From contig JAJPYN010000018.1 of NCBI GenBank assembly GCA_021204905.1, positions 1 to 64,000 on the forward strand: DNA of 64,000 nt, in the 5' to 3' direction. Of this stretch, positions 6,864 through 16,000 are shown piece by piece. Positions within the stretch are counted from its first letter, which is position 1. Every line of letters begins with the position of its first letter. Origin of the DNA: Prevotella sp. (lineage in GTDB: Bacteria; Bacteroidota; Bacteroidia; Bacteroidales; Bacteroidaceae). The notes beneath the pieces are model-generated. The model ran no database searches. It was not told the DNA's origin and saw only the letters and a list, made by a program, of their open reading frames with translations. The position numbers were made by a program, and so were the translations under genes.

Positions 6864-7703
6864 ATGACAAAATACAGTAAATACAACGTGATATACCGCC
6901 TCCAGAAATGGATGGACAGCGTCTCCGGCCAGACGTTCATGAACTATGCCTACTCGTGGGGCGCCTCGATTGTGATTCTCGGTACATTGTTCAAACTGAC
7001 CCACCTGCCCGGCGCCAACCTGATGCTGTTCGTCGGCATGGGCACCGAGGTGGTAGTCTTCTTCATCTCGGCCTTCGACCGCCCGTTCGACAAGACGCAG
7101 GACGGCATGGAGCTCGAGACATCGCGCACGCGCAAAGCCGCGGAAGGCGGTGAGGCCGAAGGAGAAGGAGCCGAAACGGTTATCGCCGGCGGAGGAACGG
7201 TCATCGCGGGCGGCGGCGTGATAGGCGGCGGCGTGATAGGCGGAGGCACGGTCATCGCAGGCGAAGGAGGAGGTGTTCCTTCGGGCGAAGGCGCTTCCGG
7301 CGAAGGCGGCACGGGCGGCGGCACATTCGTCATCGGCGGCATCAACGGTCCGACAACACCCGCGCCCGCAGTAACGCAAGAGACCGCCGAAGCGATGGAA
7401 GAGGCCACCACGACGTATGTCAGCCGCCTGAACGAACTCAACGAGCTGTTGCTTAAAGTGGCGGCACAGAGCGAGCGCCTCACCACCGACTCCGAAGAGA
7501 TGGAGAACCTCAACCGCACGCTCACCGGCATCGCCAAGGTCTACGAGATGCAGCTCAAAGGCGCGTCGCAGCAGATCGGCACCATCGACGAGATAAACTC
7601 CAAGACGCGCCGCATGGTGGAGCAGATCGAAGCTTTGAACCAAGTCTACGCCCGCATGATTGAGGCAATGACGATGAACATGCCCGGCGCGGCGAAAGGA
7701 TAA
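6864..7703 (+). CDS. porL: Type IX secretion inner membrane motor protein PorL/GldL, with a Gly-rich insertion
   Basis: 279 aa. Two transmembrane helices near the N-terminus (about 26-43 and 51-67) carry the family pattern SWGASIVILGTLFKLTHLPG and GMGTEVVVFFISAFDRPF. The acidic residue in TM2 (Glu62) is the type of residue linked to proton-driven rotation of the GldLM motor. The C-terminal half is a cytoplasmic coiled coil (NELNELLLKVAAQSERLTTD, IDEINSKTRRMVEQIEALNQ). Between them, from about residue 93 to 157, lies a Gly/Val/Ile-rich repetitive stretch (TVIAGGGVIGGGVIGGGTVI) not expected in the conserved family core. Followed after 24 bp by porM, its motor partner. Confidence 0.94.
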   Translation: MTKYSKYNVIYRLQKWMDSVSGQTFMNYAYSWGASIVILGTLFKLTHLPGANLMLFVGMGTEVVVFFISAFDRPFDKTQDGMELETSRTRKAAEGGEAEGEGAETVIAGGGTVIAGGGVIGGGVIGGGTVIAGEGGGVPSGEGASGEGGTGGGTFVIGGINGPTTPAPAVTQETAEAMEEATTTYVSRLNELNELLLKVAAQSERLTTDSEEMENLNRTLTGIAKVYEMQLKGASQQIGTIDEINSKTRRMVEQIEALNQVYARMIEAMTMNMPGAAKG

Positions 7704-7727
7704 CCGTAACACGCAGCAATCCGGCTT

Positions 7728-9278
7728 ATGGCAATCAAGAAACGGCGTATCAGCCCGCGCCAGAAAATGATCAACCTGATGTACGTGGTGCTCATGGCAC
7801 TGCTTGCGCTCAACGTCTCTACGGAGGTGCTCAACGGCTTCTCGGTGGTAGACGAGAGCCTGCTGCGGTCCACGGCATTCTCGACAAAGGGCAACAACGC
7901 CATCTACGACAGTTTCGACGCGCAGATGAAGGCCAACCCGCAGAAGGTGAAAGAGTGGTTCGACAAGGCGCAGACGGTGAAAGAGATGAGCGACTCGCTG
8001 TACGACTTCGCGCAGGCGCTCAAAATAGCCATCGTTACCGAGGCCGACGGCAAGAAAGCCGACCTTAACAACATAAAATCGAAGGACGACCTCGAGGCCG
8101 CCTCGCACGTGATGCTCGCACCGGGCACAGGGCAAGGGCGGCAACTGTTCGACGCAATCAACCACTACCGAGAGCGTATTCTGAGGATGATTCCCGACAC
8201 GACGCAGCAGGCCATCATCGCCGGCAACCTGTCGACGGAAGTGAGCGCGCAGGCGAAGGCGTTAGGCAAAAACTGGCAGGAATATATGTTTGAAAACATG
8301 CCCGTCGCCGCAGCCGTAACCCTTCTCTCAAAACTGCAGAACGACGTGCGCAGCGCCGAAGGGGAGGCTCTTCACGACCTTGTGGCGAATATCGACCTGA
8401 AAGATATTCGCGTGAATAAATTAAGCGCCTTCGTCATACCCGAATCGCGCACCGTTGTCAGCGGCGACAAGTTCTCCGCGCAGATCGTCATGGCGGCGGT
8501 AGACACCACGCTCCAACCGCAGATCTTCATCGGCGACAAGCGGGTCGACCTGCATAACTCCACCTACGAATTCACTGCCGGGGGCGTGGGCGACCACACC
8601 TTCTCCGGATACATCACGATGCAGAACGGCGAGGGCGAGACAGTGCGCCGCGATTTCAGCCAGCAATACACGGTTGTCAACCCCTCCGCGACGGTCTCGG
8701 CCGACCTTATGAACGTCCTTTACGCCGGTTACGACAACCCGGTGAGCATCTCCATCCCCGGCGTGCCGCTGAACGCTGTCTCGGCAACGATGGCCGGCGG
8801 CGAGTTCCGCTCGTTGGGCATGGGGCATTTCGTGGCCAAACCCGCGACCGTCGGGCAGGATGTAACAATCAACGTCTCGGCCAATCAGGGCGGGCGCTCG
8901 CGGCAGATGGGGCAATACACTTTCAAAGTAAGGAAGTTGCCCGACCCGATAGCCTACATCCCGATGGGTACCGACCGTTTCAAGGGCGGCACATTGACGA
9001 AGCAGCAGCTGATGGCGGCAACGGGCATTGAGGCGGCCATCGACGACGGTCTGCTCGACATCCAGTTCCGCGTGGTCAACTTCGAGACGGTGTTCTTCGA
9101 CAACATGGGCAACGCCGTGCCGATGGCGTCCGACGGAGCGAATTTCTCCTCGCGGCAGAAGGAGCAGTTCAGAAAACTATCCTCGCGCAAACGGTTCTAT
9201 ATCTCGCACGTAACGGCTGTCGGCCCCGACGGGTTGACGCGCACGCTGCCCGCCGCGACGGAGGTACAAGTGAAATAA
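7728..9278 (+). CDS. porM: Type IX secretion inner membrane/periplasmic motor protein PorM/GldM
   Basis: 516 aa, the expected length. Residues 1-35 carry a basic start (MAIKKRRISPRQKMINLMYV) and a single transmembrane helix (VVLMALLALNVSTEVLNGF), the conserved GldM N-terminus that inserts into the PorL pentamer. The remainder is periplasmic: an alpha-helical D1 region (about 40-220) followed by beta domains D2-D4 (VVSGDKFSAQIVMAAVDTTL and similar). It transmits motor energy to the PorK/PorN ring. The operon position between porL (24 bp gap) and porN (21 bp gap) matches the canonical order. Confidence 0.95.
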   Translation: MAIKKRRISPRQKMINLMYVVLMALLALNVSTEVLNGFSVVDESLLRSTAFSTKGNNAIYDSFDAQMKANPQKVKEWFDKAQTVKEMSDSLYDFAQALKIAIVTEADGKKADLNNIKSKDDLEAASHVMLAPGTGQGRQLFDAINHYRERILRMIPDTTQQAIIAGNLSTEVSAQAKALGKNWQEYMFENMPVAAAVTLLSKLQNDVRSAEGEALHDLVANIDLKDIRVNKLSAFVIPESRTVVSGDKFSAQIVMAAVDTTLQPQIFIGDKRVDLHNSTYEFTAGGVGDHTFSGYITMQNGEGETVRRDFSQQYTVVNPSATVSADLMNVLYAGYDNPVSISIPGVPLNAVSATMAGGEFRSLGMGHFVAKPATVGQDVTINVSANQGGRSRQMGQYTFKVRKLPDPIAYIPMGTDRFKGGTLTKQQLMAATGIEAAIDDGLLDIQFRVVNFETVFFDNMGNAVPMASDGANFSSRQKEQFRKLSSRKRFYISHVTAVGPDGLTRTLPAATEVQVK

Positions 9279-9299
9279 AAACAATAAGAAATACGCATT

Positions 9300-10331
9300 A
9301 TGAAGAAGCTGTTTTTCATCCTGTTTATAGCCTGCATCGCTGTCAACGCCGCAGCACAACCCGCAGCACGGCGCGCCGAGCAACAGGCACAGGCGGCGAA
9401 GTCGAACGCCAACAACCTCTCGACACGCGCGCAGATATCCTTCCCCACGGCGCTGTCGATGGACGAGGATGTGGTGTGGCGGCGCGACATCTACCGCGAG
9501 ATCGACCTTAACGACCCGGCCAACGCCGGCCTTTATTACCCCGAGGAACCCGTCGGCGACCAGCAGAACCTGTTCACCTACCTTTTCAAACTGATGCTCA
9601 CGGGCAAGATTAAGGTGTACGAATACCGGCTCGACGGCAACGAGGTGTTCTCCGACAGCGCGCGCGTCAAGCCCCTCGATTTCATGGACAACTACGGCAT
9701 CTACTACGAGCGCAACGGCAAATCCATCCACATCGACAACAGCGACATCCCCTCGCGCGACGTTACCGCTTACTACTTGAAGGAAAGCGCCTACTACGAC
9801 CAAGCGTCGGCAACGTTCCACAAGAAGGTCATCGCCCTCTGCCCGATCATCAAACGCATGGACGACTTCGGCGACGGCGCGACATCCTACCCGCTCTTCT
9901 GGGTGAAATACGACGACGTGGCGCCGTTCCTGTCGAAACAAACCATCATGGTGAGCGATTTAAATAATGCCGCCACGATGTCCGTCGACGACTATTTCAC
10001 GAAGAACCAATACAGCGGCAAGATTTACAAAACAACGAACATGCTCGGGCGCACGCTCGCGCAAGTGGCGGGCGAGGATGCCGAACGGTTGACCGCCGAG
10101 CAGAAAAAGATTGAAGAAGAAATCGAAGCCTTCGAGCGCAACCTCTTCGCAAGCAAGATAGAGACCGACACGGTGGCTGCGGACAGTACCGAGATCGATG
10201 CCGACAAGCAAGCGAAGAAAAAGAGCCGCACAAGCCGCACAACCACCGCCCGCTCGTCGAAATCGAAGTCGTCAAAGTCCTCGTCGGCAGGCACAACGGC
10301 ACGCGTCTCGGCACGCCGCGAGCGCCATTAA
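9300..10331 (+). CDS. porN: Type IX secretion periplasmic ring protein PorN/GldN
   Basis: 343 aa with a signal peptide (MKKLFFILFIACIAVNAAAQ). Conserved GldN features include DVVWRRDIYREIDLNDPANA near the N-terminus and SYPLFWVKYDDVAPFLSKQT in the middle. PorN binds PorK to form the large periplasmic ring of the T9SS core. The final 60 residues or so are a low-complexity Lys/Ser/Thr tail (KKKSRTSRTTTARSSKSKSS), probably disordered. Last gene of the operon; the following GH3 gene starts 48 bp downstream without an obvious terminator, so some read-through is possible. Confidence 0.94.
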   Translation: MKKLFFILFIACIAVNAAAQPAARRAEQQAQAAKSNANNLSTRAQISFPTALSMDEDVVWRRDIYREIDLNDPANAGLYYPEEPVGDQQNLFTYLFKLMLTGKIKVYEYRLDGNEVFSDSARVKPLDFMDNYGIYYERNGKSIHIDNSDIPSRDVTAYYLKESAYYDQASATFHKKVIALCPIIKRMDDFGDGATSYPLFWVKYDDVAPFLSKQTIMVSDLNNAATMSVDDYFTKNQYSGKIYKTTNMLGRTLAQVAGEDAERLTAEQKKIEEEIEAFERNLFASKIETDTVAADSTEIDADKQAKKKSRTSRTTTARSSKSKSSKSSSAGTTARVSARRERH

Positions 10332-10379
10332 CCCGGCCTTTTTTACAAACTGATAACTTGACATAAACCCGAACCTTAA

Positions 10380-12614
10380 ATGCGATTTCCGATTTCACTT
10401 TTCTTGCTCGCTTTTTCAGTAGCAACTAATGCCCAGACGCCGGTTTACCTCGACGACAGCGCGCCCGTAGAAGAGCGCATCGACGACGCGATGAGCCGCA
10501 TGACGCTTCACGAGAAGATTGCCGTTCTCCACGCGCAAAGCAAGTTCTCCTCGCCGGGGGTCAAACGCCTCGGCTTCCCCGATTTCTGGACCTCCGACGG
10601 CCCGCACGGCATACGCCCGGAGGTGCTGTGGGACGAGTGGGACCAAGCCGGACAGACCAACGACTCGTGCGTGGCGTTCCCCGCGCTGACGTGCTTGGCC
10701 GCGACATGGAACACCGACTTGGCACGGCTCTACGGCCGCAGCTTGGGCGAAGAGGCGCGTTACCGCGGCAAGGATATGGTGCTCGGACCCGGCGTGAACA
10801 TCTACCGCACGCCCCTCGGCGGCCGCAATTTCGAGTACATGGGCGAAGACCCGTGCCTCGCCGCGACGCTGGTGGTGCCGTACATCGAAGGGCTGCAATC
10901 CACCGGTACGGCGGCGTGCGTCAAGCATTTCGCACTTAACAACGACGAGCTCAACCGCCATAAGGTGAACGTCATCGTCTCCGACCGCGCCCTGCGCGAG
11001 ATCTACCTCCCGGCGTTCGAAGCGGCTGTAAAGAAAGGCAAGGTGTGGGGCGTGATGGGGTCGTACAACCTTTATAAAAACGTGCACAACTGCCAGAACG
11101 ACATCCTTTTAAACAAAATTCTCAAAGGCGACTGGGGCTTCGACGGCGTGGTGGTCAGCGACTGGGGCGGCGCGAGCGACACCGACGAGGCTGTCTACGG
11201 CGGACTCGATATGGAGTTCGGCACGTGGACCGACGGCCTGCAGACGGGCGCGACCGATGCGTACGACAGCTATTGCCTCGCCAAGGCGTATGAGGACGGC
11301 ATCATCGTGGGAAAATACTCCACAAAGGAGCTCGATGATAAAGTAAGGCGCGTGCTGCGGCTGTTCTTCCGCACAACGATGGCGACGAATCGCGCACGGG
11401 GGTTCATGTGCTCCGAAGCGCATTACGACGCGGCGCGGCAGGTGGCGGAAGAGGGCATCGTCTTGCTTAAAAACAAAGGCGATATCCTGCCGCTGAATAT
11501 CGAAAAAACAAAGCGCATCCTCGTTGTCGGCGAGAACGCGATAAAGCCCATGACCGTCGGCGGAGGGTCGTCGTCGCTCAAGGTGCAAAGGGAAATCTCG
11601 CCGCTCGAAGGCCTTAAAGCAAGGCTGGCGGAAACAGATATTGAAATCGACTACCAGCGCGGTTACACGGGCGGGATGACGAGCGAATACAACGGCGTAA
11701 CGATGGCTGCCGACCTGTCGGAGACGCGCTCCTCCGAACAGCTTGTTGCCGATGCCGTCGACGCGGCAAAGGGTGCGGATTATGTCATCATCTTCGGCGG
11801 GTTGAACAAGGACGAGCGGCAGGACTGCGAGGGCATCGACCGCGAGACGTTCGACTTGCCTTACAACCAGCAGCAATTAGTACTTTCGTTGTTGGCGGCG
11901 AACAAGAACATCATTTTTGTCAACATCTCCGGTAACGCCGTAAAGCTTGATTTCGCGGACAAGATCCCGGCGATCGTGCAGGGGTGGTACCTCGGGTCGG
12001 AGGCCGGCAACGCGCTCGCGGCAATCCTCACGGGCGATGTTAACCCCTCGGGCAAGCTGCCGTTCACGTGGACAAAGGAGCTCGCCGATGTCGGTGCGCA
12101 CGCGCTTGACACCTACCCCGGCACGTGGCGCGACGACGGCGAGATCATCGACGAGGAATACAGCGAGGGTATCTACGTGGGTTACCGCTGGATGGACAAG
12201 CAAGGAATAAAACCGCTGTTCGCCTTCGGACACGGGCTGAGTTATACGTCGTTCAGCCTGTCCGATTTGCAACTTAGTTCGGACACTTTTGCGCCGGGCG
12301 ACACGCTGGCGGTTTCAGTCAAGGTGAAGAACACGGGCAAGCGCGCCGGGGCCGAGACGGTGCAGCTTTACATTAGCGACAACCACAGCGCGGTCGACCG
12401 CCCGGAGAAGGAGCTCAAGGGCTTCGGCAAGGTGTTTCTTGCGCCGGGCGAAGAGCAGACGGTGAGCATTCCGATTAGCGTGCGCGACCTCTCTTACTGG
12501 GATGAGGCCACGGGCAATTGGAAGGCTGACGACGGCGCGTTCACGGTGCTTGCCGGCGACGCTTCGGACCACCTGCCGCTGCGGGCTTCGTTCACGCTCG
12601 ACGGCGCGGAATAA
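10380..12614 (+). CDS. Secreted glycoside hydrolase family 3 (beta-glucosidase/beta-xylosidase type)
   Basis: 744 aa with a signal peptide (MRFPISLFLLAFSVATNAQ). The N-terminal (alpha/beta)8 domain holds FWTSDGPHGIRPEV, GPGVNIYRTPLGGRNFEYMG, KHFALNNDELNRHKVN and the nucleophile Asp in GFDGVVVSDWGGASD (Asp261). The middle alpha/beta sandwich follows (EEGIVLLKNKGDILPLNIEK). A C-terminal FnIII-like domain (LAVSVKVKNTGKRAGAETVQ) completes the usual three-domain GH3. It cleaves terminal beta-linked sugars; the exact substrate is not predictable. There is no C-terminal sorting tail, so it is probably periplasmic. A hairpin terminator follows. Confidence 0.93.
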   Translation: MRFPISLFLLAFSVATNAQTPVYLDDSAPVEERIDDAMSRMTLHEKIAVLHAQSKFSSPGVKRLGFPDFWTSDGPHGIRPEVLWDEWDQAGQTNDSCVAFPALTCLAATWNTDLARLYGRSLGEEARYRGKDMVLGPGVNIYRTPLGGRNFEYMGEDPCLAATLVVPYIEGLQSTGTAACVKHFALNNDELNRHKVNVIVSDRALREIYLPAFEAAVKKGKVWGVMGSYNLYKNVHNCQNDILLNKILKGDWGFDGVVVSDWGGASDTDEAVYGGLDMEFGTWTDGLQTGATDAYDSYCLAKAYEDGIIVGKYSTKELDDKVRRVLRLFFRTTMATNRARGFMCSEAHYDAARQVAEEGIVLLKNKGDILPLNIEKTKRILVVGENAIKPMTVGGGSSSLKVQREISPLEGLKARLAETDIEIDYQRGYTGGMTSEYNGVTMAADLSETRSSEQLVADAVDAAKGADYVIIFGGLNKDERQDCEGIDRETFDLPYNQQQLVLSLLAANKNIIFVNISGNAVKLDFADKIPAIVQGWYLGSEAGNALAAILTGDVNPSGKLPFTWTKELADVGAHALDTYPGTWRDDGEIIDEEYSEGIYVGYRWMDKQGIKPLFAFGHGLSYTSFSLSDLQLSSDTFAPGDTLAVSVKVKNTGKRAGAETVQLYISDNHSAVDRPEKELKGFGKVFLAPGEEQTVSIPISVRDLSYWDEATGNWKADDGAFTVLAGDASDHLPLRASFTLDGAE

Positions 12615-12646
12615 CAATTAATTTCCTTCATAATTTCATCAAAGAA

Positions 12647-12678
12647 AGGGGCTTGTCCGCGCGGCAGGCTCTTTTTTT
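12647..12678 (+). terminator. Terminator after the GH3 gene
   Basis: GCTTGTC (12651-12657) pairs with GGCAGGC (12663-12669), including two G.U pairs, and is followed by CTTTTTTT (12671-12678). Confidence 0.7.
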
Positions 12679-12759
12679 GCGATGTAACGGAAAAGCTTTG
12701 CGGCAGGTGCAAAATTGAACATAAAATACGGCAAAAAGGACAAAAAATGAAAGCAGTTC

Positions 12760-12790
12760 TTTGCCGATTGCTTAAAAGATTGTAAATTTG
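12760..12790 (+). promoter_or_regulatory. Consensus Bacteroidetes promoter of the five-gene surface cassette
   Basis: TTTG (12760-12763), a 19-bp spacer, then TAAATTTG (12783-12790). Both elements and the spacing match the Bacteroidetes -33/-7 consensus. The start codon of the PCMD gene follows about 53 bp later. Confidence 0.8.
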
Positions 12791-12843
12791 CCGCGCAAAG
12801 TCTGAGAGAGTGATTTTGCAGTTTACGGAGCGAAATTGATTTT

Positions 12844-14046
12844 ATGCACACACATCGATTGAGAATTTGCATCATCGCATGCATGGCCTGCCTCGCGCTG
12901 GCGTCCTGCATCAAGGACGAGGAAGCCACGTGGGAGGCCGACATCACCGAAGCGTGGGTTGATCTGGACGACTATTCGAAGTATTTTTACAATGCCGACG
13001 ATGTCTACGCCAAGATCAATGCCGACTATGCTTCGTCGATAATCACGTTCGACAATGTAAGGCCCGGCGCGGATCTGTCGGCCATGGCGCCGCAGTTCAC
13101 CATCACCGAGGGGGCGACGATCACCCCGGCGAGCGGTACGGTGCGGGACTTCTCCGAGGGCGGACAGGAATACACCGTTGTCAGCCCCGGCAACCAGCGT
13201 TCTTACCGCACCTACACCGTGCGTTTCTCCACGCCCGACGTGGTGGGTGACACGATCCACTACGATTTCGAAAACTATTACCTCGACGATTCCGGCAAGT
13301 ATTATTATTGGTCGGACAACGACCCCGACGAGGAGCCTAACTGGGGTTCGGCCAACCCGGGATTCGCCCTTGCGCGCGCTACGGCATCCATCGAGGAATA
13401 TCCTTCGCTGCCCGTACCCGGCGGCGGTGTTGACGGCGGCGCATGCGTCAAGCTCACCACCTGCGACCTCGGCGCGTGGGGCACGATAACGAACAAGCGC
13501 ATCGCGGCCGGAAATTTCTTCCTCGGCTCGTTCGACCTGTCGAAAGCATTGACGGAAACATTAAAGAGCACGCGCTTCGGCCTGCCGGTGAACTATAAGC
13601 CCGTGCGCCTGACAGGATGGTATATGTATTCGCCGGGCAGCGAGATGATGGACCGCTCGGGCAACCCGCTCGACAGCGACGATGAGGCGATCATCTACTG
13701 CCAGCTCTACCGCAACCACGACGAGGACGGCAACTACGTCGTTCTCACCGGCGAGGACACCTTCGACAGCGAGCTGCGCGTCGGCCGCGGCGAATTCAAC
13801 TGCCCGCCCGTGTCGACATGGACCTATTTCGAAGTCGACGTCAGCTACTGGGACGACGTGGACAACGATATGCTCGAGAACATGGGTTACAACATGGCGC
13901 TCGTCTGCTCGTCGAGCAGGAACGGCGCATACTACGAAGGTGCGGTGGGCAGCACGCTCTACATCGACAACCTCTCCGTCATCGTTGAGAAGCCTTACGA
14001 AGACGATGCCGACACTGAAACGGAAACTGAAACAGAAAACGAATAA
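12844..14046 (+). CDS. PCMD (putative carbohydrate metabolism domain) lipoprotein
   Basis: 400 aa. The lipoprotein signal has its lipobox Cys at about residue 19 (MACLALASCIKDEE). An Ig-like N-terminal half (FDNVRPGADLSAMAPQFTIT, YTVVSPGNQRSYRTYTVRFS) is typical of PCMD proteins. The C-terminal half is a jelly-roll-type domain (DTIHYDFENYYLDDSGKYYY ... STLYIDNLSVIVEK). Outer-membrane surface lipoprotein with probable glycan binding by analogy; no catalytic residues are evident. It ends in a Thr-Glu repeat (DTETETETENE). First gene behind the consensus promoter, followed after 4 bp by a beta-barrel gene, implying one operon. Confidence 0.75.
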   Translation: MHTHRLRICIIACMACLALASCIKDEEATWEADITEAWVDLDDYSKYFYNADDVYAKINADYASSIITFDNVRPGADLSAMAPQFTITEGATITPASGTVRDFSEGGQEYTVVSPGNQRSYRTYTVRFSTPDVVGDTIHYDFENYYLDDSGKYYYWSDNDPDEEPNWGSANPGFALARATASIEEYPSLPVPGGGVDGGACVKLTTCDLGAWGTITNKRIAAGNFFLGSFDLSKALTETLKSTRFGLPVNYKPVRLTGWYMYSPGSEMMDRSGNPLDSDDEAIIYCQLYRNHDEDGNYVVLTGEDTFDSELRVGRGEFNCPPVSTWTYFEVDVSYWDDVDNDMLENMGYNMALVCSSSRNGAYYEGAVGSTLYIDNLSVIVEKPYEDDADTETETETENE

Positions 14047-14050
14047 CGAG

Positions 14051-14953
14051 ATGAAAAACCTTATCATTTCGGCCGCTTTCCTCCTTGCGTTCTCGGCGCA
14101 GAGCTTCGCAAAAGGCGGCCCGAAGGAAAACAATAACGACAGCGAGAACCCGCACGCCGTAACATTCGACGTCCGCTTCGGCGACAACATCGGCGGCACC
14201 ATACCCCTCGGCATGCCCGCCTGCATAAGGCACCTTAACTCGTTCTCGCCGCATTTCAACCCGCAGTTCGCCTCGTATGTAACCGTCCCGCTGAAACATA
14301 ATTTCAACATCGTGAGCGGCTTGAAGGTGGACCGCAAATCAATGCGCATCGACGCCGACGCAAAGGCATACTATGTCGAGATGACACGCGGCGGCGAACC
14401 GGTGGTGGGCTATTTCACGGGCAAGGTGAACCTCAGCTCGAACCTGTGGACCATCACCATCCCCGTCTTCGCCGGTTACGACCTGTCGGAGCACTTCTCG
14501 TTGCGCCTCGGCCCATACATCTCGTTCGCCTTCAGCCGTAATTTCAGCGGCTATGCTTACAACGGCTACCTGCGCAGCATCTCGTCGATGGGGCAGATCG
14601 ACCAAGAGTTTCTTTACTCGCTCATACAGTCGGGCCTCGACCTGTCGACGATGACCAACGCCGACCTGATTGGCCTGCTCCACAGCGTGCCCCACGACTA
14701 CCAATACCCCACGGGCGAGCGCCTCGAGGTGGGCACAAGCTCCGACCAGCGCGGCGACTTCGATTTCTCGTCGGACATGCGGCGCGTGTTCTACGGCATC
14801 GACCTCGGCGTCGACTGGAACGTAACGCAATCGATGGGCGTCTACGCCGACCTGCAATGGGGCCTGAACGGCATCTTCAAGAGCTCGTTCACCACAGTGT
14901 CCTACACGATGTACCCCCTCTTCGCAACAATCGGCATCTACAAGAAATTATAA
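14051..14953 (+). CDS. Outer membrane beta-barrel protein (porin-like, unassigned family)
   Basis: 300 aa from ATG 14051. The ORF-track start at 13682 only reads through the previous gene in a shadow frame and is rejected. The signal peptide is MKNLIISAAFLLAFSAQSFA. The mature protein has short alternating strands (NLWTITIPVFAGYDLSEHFS, LRLGPYISFAFSRNFSGY, MGVYADLQWGLNGIFKSS) and a C-terminal aromatic strand ending IGIYKKL, as in small outer-membrane barrels of the OmpW/porin-like Bacteroidetes class. Function unknown. The tight coupling to the PCMD gene suggests a joint surface role. Confidence 0.8.
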   Translation: MKNLIISAAFLLAFSAQSFAKGGPKENNNDSENPHAVTFDVRFGDNIGGTIPLGMPACIRHLNSFSPHFNPQFASYVTVPLKHNFNIVSGLKVDRKSMRIDADAKAYYVEMTRGGEPVVGYFTGKVNLSSNLWTITIPVFAGYDLSEHFSLRLGPYISFAFSRNFSGYAYNGYLRSISSMGQIDQEFLYSLIQSGLDLSTMTNADLIGLLHSVPHDYQYPTGERLEVGTSSDQRGDFDFSSDMRRVFYGIDLGVDWNVTQSMGVYADLQWGLNGIFKSSFTTVSYTMYPLFATIGIYKKL

Positions 14954-14974
14954 CAAAACAAACCAATTTATAGT

Positions 14975-15973
14975 ATGAAAAAGATTTTTACTCTGCTCTT
15001 TATGGGCATGGCATTGGCGGCGAACGCCACAGACTACACGGATGACCTTACCGTAACCGTTGGTACGGCAACACTGACATCGGAAACCACAGTCAGCTTA
15101 ACGCAAGCTGAGGACGGCACATATACTTTCACGTTGCCTGACCTTTACGTAAAATATTTGGTTATGAATCTTGCTGTCGGCACGATTGAAATAACCGGCA
15201 TCGAAGGCACTGACATGGGCAACGGCAACATTCTTCTTTCGGCTGAAGAAAATGTAACCATCCAGGACGGCAGCGATGAGGATGAAACTGTAACTTGGGT
15301 AGGTTCGGGCATGGAAGTTCCGGTAACGTTTGGCGCTGTTCTGGGTGCCGACGGCACGCTTTATGCCGAGATGAGCCTTTCCATTACCTATCAGGGCGTT
15401 ATAAATATTGACGCTTCCGCAGTGTTCGGCTCGCCCGTTGTTGAAGAATATACCGGCACATTGACGGCGGTTATCGGAGATGGTACGATTACGGAGGAAG
15501 ACAATGTTTACCTCACATACAATGCTGACGGCACTTACACTTTCACGCTCAAGAACTTCGTTCTGTACGCCGACGAAAACAGTCCGATGGGCGTTGGCAC
15601 AATCAACATCACGGGCATTGAAGGCACTGATGTTGACGGCGTGATTGACCTTGCTTTCTCTGACAGCATCACTATCGACGACGGCGACGTGGATTCTCCT
15701 TCCGGGTATTGGCTTGGCTCTATGCTTGGTCCTGTTCCCGTAACGCTTTCCGGCACAATGGACGACGGCATAATCACCCTTAACCTTTCCATCGAAGCCC
15801 CTATCGGCACTATCACTGTCAACTTCACTACCGCCGAAGACACCGGCATCCAGTCGGTTAACGCAGCAACCACGGCGAAGGACGGCGCAGCTTACACCAT
15901 CGGCGGCGTGAAGGCTCCGGCAAGCTACAAGGGCATTGTCATTCAGAACGGCCGCAAGGTGATTGCAAAGTGA
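14975..15973 (+). CDS. Calycin-like two-repeat exported protein with C-terminal sorting tail
   Basis: 332 aa with a signal peptide (MKKIFTLLFMGMALAANA). Two homologous halves are visible: residues about 20-165 (LTVTVGTATLTSETTVSLTQ ... VGTIEITGIEGTDMG) and about 166-285 (LTAVIGDGTITEEDNVYLTY ... VGTINITGIEGTDVDG). Both have the G-T-Y-T-F-T-L core of Bacteroidetes calycin-like (lipocalin-related) domains. It ends with a sorting tail (GAAYTIGGVKAPASYKGIVI, NGRKVIAK), as expected for T9SS-type export or surface attachment. Third gene of the cassette, 21 bp after the barrel gene. Its coding sequence looks less GC-rich than its neighbours. Ligand unknown. Confidence 0.78.
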   Translation: MKKIFTLLFMGMALAANATDYTDDLTVTVGTATLTSETTVSLTQAEDGTYTFTLPDLYVKYLVMNLAVGTIEITGIEGTDMGNGNILLSAEENVTIQDGSDEDETVTWVGSGMEVPVTFGAVLGADGTLYAEMSLSITYQGVINIDASAVFGSPVVEEYTGTLTAVIGDGTITEEDNVYLTYNADGTYTFTLKNFVLYADENSPMGVGTINITGIEGTDVDGVIDLAFSDSITIDDGDVDSPSGYWLGSMLGPVPVTLSGTMDDGIITLNLSIEAPIGTITVNFTTAEDTGIQSVNAATTAKDGAAYTIGGVKAPASYKGIVIQNGRKVIAK

Positions 15974-16000
15974 ATTAAATAGGCGATAAAAACAACCGTC

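Noticed and set aside
6504-8165. Antisense ORF of 553 aa across porK-porL-porM
   Set aside because: Shadow of three well-identified T9SS genes; His/Arg-rich with no domain.
13682-14050. N-terminal extension of the 423-aa ORF before the barrel gene
   Set aside because: Overlaps the PCMD gene in another frame and is Ser/Thr/Arg-rich nonsense; a good signal peptide starts at ATG 14051.
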